Below are positions 58,037 to 64,000 of a stretch of DNA of 64,000 nt, in pieces (positions within the stretch are counted from its first letter, which is position 1; each line of letters starts with the position of its first letter). The notes beneath the pieces are model-generated. The model was not told the origin of the DNA and made no database searches. It saw only the letters and a program-made list of their open reading frames with translations. The translations under genes and the position numbers were made by a program. Origin of the DNA: Chryseobacterium tructae (GTDB lineage: Bacteria; Bacteroidota; Bacteroidia; Flavobacteriales; Weeksellaceae); NCBI RefSeq assembly GCF_030409875.1, contig NZ_JAUFQR010000001.1:2046001-2110000 (forward strand), read 5' to 3'.

Positions 58037-58954
58037 ATGAACAAATTTTTTTTCATTTTTACTATTCTATCTATAATGCAGGTTCGTTATACCTGCGGTG
58101 TTAAAGACAGTCCCCCAAACAGTAAAGATGTACCTTATGTGGAAAATACAAGCGAAATTCCGTATGGTCGTCAATTCTTACCCCAAGAGCAATTGGAAAG
58201 AGAGGTGCATATACAGAGATATAGGTATTATGAAACAAAAGACCTGGACTTCCTTACAAATAAAGGGTATATCCTGATTGTTTTAGGAAGATACAGCGAA
58301 GCAATAGAACAGTTTAAAGAAATTGACTCAATACAACCCGGCAGATATTCTACCTATTCCAATATGGGAACAGCCTTTGAAATGATGGGCAATAATACGG
58401 AAGCTCTTCAATGGATTGAGAAAGCTTTAAAAGCAGATCCAAAATCGCAACAATCTTCCGAATGGATTCATATTAATATTCTGAAAACTCATCTAAAAGG
58501 AGACCGTTCTATCTCTTCCATGAATCTTATTGGAAAAGATTTTGGAAATGAAGAATCTCCAAAATCCCATCTTACACCGGACGAGCTGAAGACTCTCAGA
58601 ACACAGCTTTATGATCAGCTGAATGAAAGAATATCTTTGATAAAGCCCAAAGACAAGGTAATAGCACAGCTTTTGTTTGATCTCGGAAATGTTACTTTTT
58701 TAGAAGGAAAGAAAAAAGATGCAATGGAAGAGTATCAGCTGGCAAAAGACTACGGCTTTGATGATCCTATATTGATCAAAAGACTCCATCTATATCCCTC
58801 TGATCTGTCTAAAGTGGATGAGAGAACAGCTATTCTTGCACCAGAAACCAAAGAATTCCGTGGAATGATAATTGGTCTTTCTTTAGCCGCCCTTTTAATG
58901 TCGGGACTAATCCTTTTTATTTTTAGAAAGAAAGTTGCCTTAGTATTGAAATAG
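58037..58954 (+). CDS. Tetratricopeptide-repeat protein with C-terminal membrane helix
   Basis: The product of 305 residues begins with a signal-like segment (MNKFFFIFTILSIMQVRYTC). TPR units are visible (FLTNKGYILIVLGRYSEAIE; YSTYSNMGTAFEMMGNNTEA; LLFDLGNVTFLEGKKKDAME). A membrane helix (GMIIGLSLAALLMSGLILFIF) lies at the end with a basic tail. It probably anchors a periplasmic TPR domain; partner unknown. Confidence 0.7.
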   Translation: MNKFFFIFTILSIMQVRYTCGVKDSPPNSKDVPYVENTSEIPYGRQFLPQEQLEREVHIQRYRYYETKDLDFLTNKGYILIVLGRYSEAIEQFKEIDSIQPGRYSTYSNMGTAFEMMGNNTEALQWIEKALKADPKSQQSSEWIHINILKTHLKGDRSISSMNLIGKDFGNEESPKSHLTPDELKTLRTQLYDQLNERISLIKPKDKVIAQLLFDLGNVTFLEGKKKDAMEEYQLAKDYGFDDPILIKRLHLYPSDLSKVDERTAILAPETKEFRGMIIGLSLAALLMSGLILFIFRKKVALVLK

Positions 58955-58964
58955 AGTTTTCCTT

Positions 58965-59130
58965 CAACTCTATGTATCCGTGTGGTTAAAAGATAAAACC
59001 ACATAGACTTTATATATAATAATTCATGCATTCATAGCGACCATTTAGCAGTATACAATTTTATCGCAGATAATCTTGCGCCTTACAACAGTATTTTTCA
59101 ATATCATTTTGCGCCCTTTAGTTTGTACTA
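58965..59130. repeat. Family II intergenic repeat, second long copy
   Basis: CTATGTATCCGTGTGGTT faces AACCACATAG across AAAAGATAA. TTCATGCATTCATAGCG is followed by CAGTATACAATTTTATCGC and TCTTGCGCCTTA, collinear with 42808-42870. It ends just before the second IS110-type element. Confidence 0.6.
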
Positions 59131-59185
59131 TATTTTTTTAATGATTTCATTATTAGTTTTATAGTATTAATTAATCCACAAGAAA

Positions 59186-59343
59186 CAGGGTGAATCAGTT
59201 TGCGCCAGAGGATGCTAGACCTATGCAAAGATTATGAACCCTGCTTCTTTGAAAGTAAGGTCATAATAGAAAATTTAGGCTTTAGACCTATTATCAAGGA
59301 CTTAGACAAGACTTTCAATGTGGATGATAACCCAAAAAAAGTT
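59186..59343 (+). ncRNA. Candidate bridge-RNA-like region of the second IS110-type element
   Basis: CAGGGT (59186-59191) pairs with ACCCTG (59238-59243) around about 46 bases, and TTGAAAGT (59249-59256) pairs perfectly with ACTTTCAA (59311-59318) around 54 bases. Two large looped stems upstream of the transposase recall the two-loop plan of IS110 bridge RNAs. GATGCTAGACCTAT in the first loop resembles GATACTAGATATC in the loop before the other IS110 gene. No experimental basis; inference only. Confidence 0.35.
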
Positions 59344-60398
59344 ATGAAACAAAAAGTACATTATCGGAATTGATATTTCCAAATCAAAAATTAGATTGTG
59401 CAGTAATGGATTCTGAGTATAAGATCCAATGCGAGTTGATTATTCCCAACACAGAGAAAGGAATTGCTTCTTTTTTTGAAAGATATTTTTAAGAATGCTA
59501 AAAAAATAACAAAAAGAAGATCTTTTTGATTTGCTGCGAAAAATACTGGGATTTATAATCGGCCATTGGAAAAAAATTCTGTTCAAAATTAGGGTATTTT
59601 CTTTGGGTAGAACACCCAATGAAAATCAAAAAAGCAGCAAGTGATTTAAGAGGAAAAGACGACAGAAAAGATGCCAGAAGAATTGCAGAATATGCTCTGC
59701 GTTATTATGATAAAGCAATGTTTTATCAGGAACCAGATGAAGTTATACAACAAATGAATGTACTGGCAAAATCCCGTGATACTTTACTGTTGCAAAAAAC
59801 AGCTTTGGAAAATCAATTAAGGGAAGCTAAAAGCCACGATTTGTATGTGTTTAAGCTATTGACCCAAGCCTTTTCAAAAACGCTAAAAACTCTGACAACG
59901 TCAATAAAAGCAATAGAAAATGAGCTTTCAGAACTCATGGAGATCCGAGATGAGATTAAGGAAAACAAAGAACTTTTGACCTCAATTCCTGGAATCGGAA
60001 CTCAATGTGCTCTTAATTTAATCATCATTACCAATAACTTCAAATCGTTTGATAACGCTAAACATCTGGCTTGTTATGCGGGAGTTGTTCCGTTCAAAAA
60101 TCAATCAGGAACCATTGTGAAAAAAAAGAACGTGTATCGAAAAATGGCGAATCAAAAAAACTGAAAAAAAAGCTGCTCCATTTATCTGCCATGGCAAGTA
60201 TAAGAACAGACAAGGAATTAAAGACCTATTTTTCTGAGAAAAGTAGAAGAGGGTAAAAATAAAATGAGCATTCTTAATGCTATAAGAAATAAATTAGTAC
60301 ATAGGATAATGGCCGTAATCAAACGAAAACAGCCATTTTTTCCTAAAGAAGAATTTTTATCAATAAAAAACACTCATAATACTTGCTTATTAACATAG
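59344..60398 (+). pseudogene. Decayed IS110-family transposase gene
   Basis: Pieces of one IS110 transposase lie in several frames: YIIGIDISKSK (59357), LDCAVMDSEYKIQCELIIPN, GKDDRKDARRIAEYALRYYD in the long open part 59619-60164, SIPGIGTQCALNLIIITNN, ACYAGVVPFKNQSGTIV and LLHLSAMASIRTDKELKTYF to a stop at 60396. At least five frame breaks occur before 59620 and near 60120-60240, both missing and extra bases. That is more than in any other gene here, so real decay is likely in addition to read errors. It is a different element from the one at 2215. Confidence 0.8.
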
Positions 60399-60400
60399 AA
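60383..60400 (+). repeat. Conserved 3' end shared with the first IS110-type element
   Basis: TTGC-TT-ATTAACATAGAA matches 3251-3268 at 16 of 18 bases. Here it overlaps the transposase stop codon. Confidence 0.5.
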
Positions 60401-60458
60401 ATCTTAGCGTTTCCAACCTTTTCTATTCCAAGAGCATCTCTATAGTAAAAGAAATACT

Positions 60459-61043
60459 ATGAAAATCACCATCCCTAAACCCTGTCATGAAAGCTGGGAC
60501 AGTATGACCTATGATGAAAAGGGGAAGTTCTGCACGATTTGTTCTAAAACGGTTCACGATTTTACCCGTTTTTCAGATGAAGAACTCATCAATAGTTTCG
60601 ATTCAAGTGAAAATATTTGCGGAAGATTCCGGGAAGATCAGTTGGGCGTAAATTTAAACTTTTCCTTATCGAGTAAACTGGCTTTGGGATTATTGGTTGC
60701 AGGTAGTTTTATGACTACTGTAAATGCACAGGAAACAAAACTGGGAAAGGCAGAGCTTGCAGAGAAAGCATCAGGAGTAAATATGTTTGTAATATCCAAT
60801 CATCCTTTCAACATAGATCCATCTGTAAGAATTGGGGCACCCGCTGTTATAAAAACGGAGAATAGACCATTTATCTTGCTGAATGGTAAAAAGGCTTCCT
60901 TAGAAGAATTACGTGCGATAAAACCGGATATTGTAGACACTATCTATACGCTTTCAGGAAAAGAAGCGATAGAGCAATATGGTGAAAAGGCTAAAAATGG
61001 AGCGATCATAATTACAACAAAAAAGAAAAGAAAGAGAGCATAA
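60459..61043 (+). CDS. Cys-motif protein with TonB-plug-like C-terminus
   Basis: The product of 194 residues has an N-terminal Cys block PCHESWDSMTYDEKGKFC, then TICSKTVHDF and ENICGRFRED; the C..C-x-x-C..C spacing suggests metal binding. A membrane or signal-like segment (LALGLLVAGSFMTTVNAQ) follows at about residues 75-92. The C-terminus has FILLNGKKASLEELRAIKPD, IDTIYTLSGKEAIEQYG and GAIIITTKKK, as in plug domains of TonB-dependent receptors. This architecture is frequent in Chryseobacterium; function is unknown. Confidence 0.7.
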   Translation: MKITIPKPCHESWDSMTYDEKGKFCTICSKTVHDFTRFSDEELINSFDSSENICGRFREDQLGVNLNFSLSSKLALGLLVAGSFMTTVNAQETKLGKAELAEKASGVNMFVISNHPFNIDPSVRIGAPAVIKTENRPFILLNGKKASLEELRAIKPDIVDTIYTLSGKEAIEQYGEKAKNGAIIITTKKKRKRA

Positions 61044-61047
61044 TAAG

Positions 61048-61085
61048 AAAAGCTCCGGTAACAGAACATTACCAGAGCTTTTTAT
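61048..61085. terminator. Bidirectional terminator
   Basis: AAAGCTC-C-GGTAA pairs with TTACC-A-GAGCTTT, with a T run to the right and an A run to the left. It serves the gene ending at 61043 and the convergent tpx ending at 61086. Confidence 0.8.
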
Positions 61086-61658
61086 TTATTGTTTCACAGC
61101 CTGAATAGCCGCTTCATAATTAGGTTCTTGAGAAATATCCGGTACCTGTTCTTCGTAAATAATATTTCCAGAAGGATCTATCACTACCACTGCACGGCTA
61201 AGAAGCCCTTTCATGGAAGATTCTACCATTTCTACCCCATAATTCCAACCGAAATCAGAACGGAAATCCGAAAGCATTACCACATTGTTGATTCCTTCAG
61301 CACCACAAAATCTTTTTTGAGCGAAAGGTAAGTCTTTGGAAATACAAAGAACTACTGTATTGGGAAGGTTTCCTGCTTCCTCATTGAAATGGTGAACAGA
61401 CGCTGAGCAAACCCCTGTATCAACGCTAGGAAAGATGTTCAGAATAACATATCTTCCTTTGTAAGCCTCTAAGCTCTGGTCATTCATATTAACGTCCGTA
61501 AGGGTGAATTTAGGAGCGGGCTTGTTTATATCCGGTAATTTCGAGTAAGTACGTACAGGTGTTCCTTTTAACATCACTGTATTGATAGGCTTAGATTTTT
61601 GAGCAAACCCTAATACTGAGCAAAAGAGTAACGTACCGAAAACTATTTTTGAAAACAT
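61086..61658 (-). CDS. tpx: Thiol peroxidase with signal peptide
   Basis: The 190-residue peroxiredoxin removes hydroperoxides. An N-terminal signal peptide (MFSKIVFGTLLFCSVLGFAQ) sends it to the periplasm. The Tpx motif FPSVDTGVCSASVHHFNE has the peroxidatic Cys84; the resolving Cys118 is in KRFCGAEGI. The domain starts with VMLKGTPVRTYSKLP. E. coli Tpx has no such leader, so the exported form is noteworthy. Confidence 0.88.
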   Translation of the reverse strand: MFSKIVFGTLLFCSVLGFAQKSKPINTVMLKGTPVRTYSKLPDINKPAPKFTLTDVNMNDQSLEAYKGRYVILNIFPSVDTGVCSASVHHFNEEAGNLPNTVVLCISKDLPFAQKRFCGAEGINNVVMLSDFRSDFGWNYGVEMVESSMKGLLSRAVVVIDPSGNIIYEEQVPDISQEPNYEAAIQAVKQ

Positions 61659-61828
61659 TGAAAATTTATTTTTAACAAAAATATTGTTTTTTTCAGTTGG
61701 CTGGGTTAATTTTCATTCAAATAGCTCTTAAATAGAGCAAATCTATTGAATCACTATTCTTAAAATCAATTTTTACATCTACCTTTATTATTCAAAAGTT
61801 CAAATTCAAACGATTAAATATTAACAAT

Positions 61829-63457
61829 ATGAGTTCAGCAAATAGTGCATCATTTCACGATATTTTTAAAAGCCAAAGCGAAATTCCAGAAGAATATAAA
61901 GTACCCGAAATTCATCAGAAAGTCTATCTTCTTAATGGGGAACTGGTGGAATGGAATGGAGAAACTCAGAATATCTATTCCCCGATTTGTATCCCTACAG
62001 AAAATGGATTAGAGAGAAAACTGTTGGGTAGTATTCCCAATATTGGACAGAAGGAAGCTATGGAAGTTCTTGAGGCTTGTGTAAAAGCCTATGATAATGG
62101 TCTTGGTGAATGGCCGACAATGTCTGTTGAAGGAAGGATCAAATGCATGCAGAAATTTGTGTACCTGATGATCCAGCAGCGTGATCTGATCATAAAACTA
62201 TTAATGTGGGAAATAGGGAAAACCCTGGCAGATTCTACTAAGGAATTTGACCGTACTGTAGATTATATCAATCAGACTATTGATGCTTTAAAAGATCTGG
62301 ATAGAGAATCTTCCCGTTTTCAGGAGGCAGAAGGAACCATAGCGCAGATCAGAAGGGCACCACTTGGGGTAGTTCTAAGTATGGGGCCTTTTAATTATCC
62401 TTTAAATGAGATCTTTACAACATTGATTCCTGCTTTGATCATGGGAAATACAATTTTATTTAAGCTTCCAAAGCACGGAGTACTGGCTCATTACCCTTTA
62501 TTGAGCGCTTTTAAAGAAGCTTTTCCTAAGGGAACAGTAAACACTTTATATGGAAAAGGTTCCGAAATTATCACCCCAATTATGGAGAGTGGAAAGGTAA
62601 ATGTATTGGCATTTATTGGTTCAAGTAAAGTGGCTAACGGATTGAAAAAATTACACCCAAAAGTGAATCGCTTAAGAGCTATTCTAAGTCTGGATGCTAA
62701 GAATGCAGCTATTGTTACTAAAAACGCCAATCTAGAGGTAGCGGTAAGCGAATGTATTTTAGGAGCACTTTCATTTAATGGACAACGTTGTACTGCGCTA
62801 AAACTCATTTTTGTTCAAAAAGAAATTGCAGCAGAATTTACTATGAAGCTTAGTGAAGCCGTTTCAGCTCTGAAAGCTGGCTTGCCTTGGGAAAAGGATG
62901 TGAAAATAACACCACTTCCGGAAGTCAATAAGCCACCATATCTGAAAGAATGTATTGAAGATGCAATATTAAAAGGAGCCGCCGTTTTAAATAAAGACGG
63001 CGGGTACATGGAAGAGTCTTTTGTTTTTCCGGCAGTTGTTTATCCTGTAAATAGTGATATGAAACTGTATCATGAAGAACAATTTGGTCCGGTAATTCCT
63101 GTGGTGCCTTTTGAAGATATTGAAGAACCAATAGAGTATCAGGTGAATGCCTCTCATGGAATGCAGGTGAGTATTTTCAGTGAAGATCCGCAGGAAGTAG
63201 CCAATCTGATTGATCCTTTTGTAAATCTTGTAAGCCGTGTCAATATCAATTGCCAAGCACAGCGTGGTCCGGATGTATTTCCATTTACCGGAAGAAAAGA
63301 CAGTGCAGAAGGTACACTTTCTGTGTTTGATGCTTTGCGTTCATTCTCCATCAGATCCCTGGTAGCTGCAAAACTTACAGATTCCAATAAAACTTTATTA
63401 AATACTATTGTAAGGGAACATGATTCTAATTTTTTAAGCACAGACTATATTTTTTAA
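61829..63457 (+). CDS. gapN: GapN-like NADP-dependent aldehyde dehydrogenase with altered base motif
   Basis: The 542-residue aldehyde dehydrogenase resembles non-phosphorylating glyceraldehyde-3-phosphate dehydrogenase. FNYPLNE is at 188-194, the cofactor-binding FIGSSKVANGL at 262-272 and the catalytic Cys321 in FNGQRCTALK. The usual ExGG general-base motif LELGGKN is LSLDAKN here (residues 286-292), so the Glu is Ser. EEQFGPVIPVVPF and FPFTGRKDSAEGTLS follow in the usual place. The enzyme would make 3-phosphoglycerate and NADPH. The changed base motif makes the exact activity uncertain. Confidence 0.75.
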   Translation: MSSANSASFHDIFKSQSEIPEEYKVPEIHQKVYLLNGELVEWNGETQNIYSPICIPTENGLERKLLGSIPNIGQKEAMEVLEACVKAYDNGLGEWPTMSVEGRIKCMQKFVYLMIQQRDLIIKLLMWEIGKTLADSTKEFDRTVDYINQTIDALKDLDRESSRFQEAEGTIAQIRRAPLGVVLSMGPFNYPLNEIFTTLIPALIMGNTILFKLPKHGVLAHYPLLSAFKEAFPKGTVNTLYGKGSEIITPIMESGKVNVLAFIGSSKVANGLKKLHPKVNRLRAILSLDAKNAAIVTKNANLEVAVSECILGALSFNGQRCTALKLIFVQKEIAAEFTMKLSEAVSALKAGLPWEKDVKITPLPEVNKPPYLKECIEDAILKGAAVLNKDGGYMEESFVFPAVVYPVNSDMKLYHEEQFGPVIPVVPFEDIEEPIEYQVNASHGMQVSIFSEDPQEVANLIDPFVNLVSRVNINCQAQRGPDVFPFTGRKDSAEGTLSVFDALRSFSIRSLVAAKLTDSNKTLLNTIVREHDSNFLSTDYIF

Positions 63458-63485
63458 AGCTAATCCCAAGCTGTATTTAACATAA

Positions 63486-63531
63486 AATAAAAATCCTTAA
63501 TAAATACTTGTATTTTTTAAGGATTTTTTAA
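63486..63531 (+). terminator. gapN terminator
   Basis: AAATCCTTAA (63491-63500) pairs with TTAAGGATTT (63517-63526), followed by T. Confidence 0.85.
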
Positions 63532-63615
63532 CTTAAAGGCTGGAATTAGAATATTTTGTGTTATAACAAGGCGAGGTTTTTATAAAATCTTACCGTAAGG
63601 ATTAGTGTGTAAATC

Positions 63616-64000
63616 ATGTCTTCATCGGAACAAGAATTTTTAGAGAAAATTGAAAAGCACAAAGGTGTTATTTTCAAGATTTCTAAAATGTATATGGATA
63701 ATAAGGACGATCAGAATGACCTCTATCAAGAGATCATTTATCAGGCATGGAAATCTTACGGCGATTTTCAGCAGCGGAGTGATTTCTCAACATGGCTTTA
63801 TAGAACTGCGCTTAACACAGCAATTGTTTTTTTACGAAGTGAGAAAAAACGTAGCTTTATACAAAATCAGGATATTGAGGTGCTCAATGCCCAGCAGGAA
63901 CCTTATAATGATATTGATGATCAGAATATGAAGTTGATGTATGAGGCTATTCATCAGTTGAGTCCTATTGATAAAGCCCTTATTTTTTTCTTTCTGGAAG
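63616..64000 (+). CDS. ECF-type RNA polymerase sigma factor (3' end outside window)
   Basis: The ATG at 63616 opens a frame running to the window end (MSSSEQEFLEKIEKHKGVIF). Region 2 is clear: MYMDNKDDQNDLYQEIIYQA and WKSYGDFQQRSDFSTWLYR then TALNTAIVFLR. Region 4 begins with IHQLSPIDKALIFFFLE. An anti-sigma gene often follows but is not in view. Confidence 0.85.
   Translation, partial: MSSSEQEFLEKIEKHKGVIFKISKMYMDNKDDQNDLYQEIIYQAWKSYGDFQQRSDFSTWLYRTALNTAIVFLRSEKKRSFIQNQDIEVLNAQQEPYNDIDDQNMKLMYEAIHQLSPIDKALIFFFLE

Noticed and set aside
1..64000. tRNA or rRNA genes
   Set aside because: I scanned the gaps for cloverleaf-like sequence and conserved rRNA motifs and saw none; a covariance search was not possible.

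Overview
The window looks like a chromosome segment of a Chryseobacterium-type flavobacterium (Bacteroidota, Weeksellaceae). Coding is AT-rich, Shine-Dalgarno sequences are absent, and several promoters fit the flavobacterial TTG-N17-23-TAnnTTTG pattern. Two proteins end in type IX secretion (T9SS) sorting domains. A chromosomal class A beta-lactamase resembles the CGA/CIA type of Chryseobacterium, and a GG-leader bacteriocin-like peptide of a kind common in that genus is present. The genus is an inference from family knowledge, not from a search.

Layout. 1-1.9 kb: 3' part of the beta-glucosidase gene bglX and a tandem pair of small secreted paralogues. 2.1-3.3 kb: an IS110-type element. 3.8-21.1 kb: an Rhs/YD-repeat polymorphic toxin locus. 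21.2-23.1 kb: a T9SS-sorted beta-helix protein. 23.4-42.5 kb: mostly core genes (purB, purL, dnaN, pheT, dgkA) with a WG-repeat protein, duplicated serine hydrolases, a DUF3667 membrane protein, a barstar-like inhibitor, an SGNH hydrolase, GGCT, a GyrI-like protein and an AraC + RclC-like pair. 43-58.9 kb: a META lipoprotein, 3-hydroxyacyl-CoA dehydrogenase, class A beta-lactamase, GH5 glucanase, a Gfo/Idh/MocA oxidoreductase, pcm, a 2-hydroxyacid dehydrogenase, hutU, a Crp-like regulator, an MBL-fold hydrolase and a TPR protein. 59.2-60.4 kb: a decayed second IS110-type element. 60.4-64 kb: a Cys-motif/TonB-plug-like protein, secreted tpx, gapN and the start of an ECF sigma factor gene.

The most interesting region is the toxin locus. 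A promoter drives a three-gene operon: a T9SS-sorted repeat protein, a large exported partner (rhsA-like) and a DUF6443/Rhs protein (rhsB) whose variable tip looks like a JAB/JAMM metalloprotease. A lipoprotein immunity candidate overlaps the tip by one base. Downstream lies an array of displaced modules with partial or no Rhs core: a lytic-transglycosylase-like tip, an alpha/beta-hydrolase (lipase-like) tip, a tip weakly like polymorphic toxin type 44, and a bare 21-residue toxin tail. Each is followed at once by a lipoprotein or membrane protein that is a plausible immunity factor. Every module junction carries a copy of one short palindromic repeat (8 copies between 12.97 and 21.13 kb, apparently confined to this locus). 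Most copies are followed by a conserved AATAACAAA spacer and a terminator hairpin. I read this as a repeat-delimited toxin/immunity cassette archive.

Data quality. At least fifteen genes, including essential ones (purL, pheT), are interrupted by single-base indels, mostly in homopolymers, while the downstream frame stays perfectly conserved. This points to sequence error, not gene decay. I annotated such genes at full span and gave the likely shift point. No rRNA, tRNA or CRISPR array was seen.
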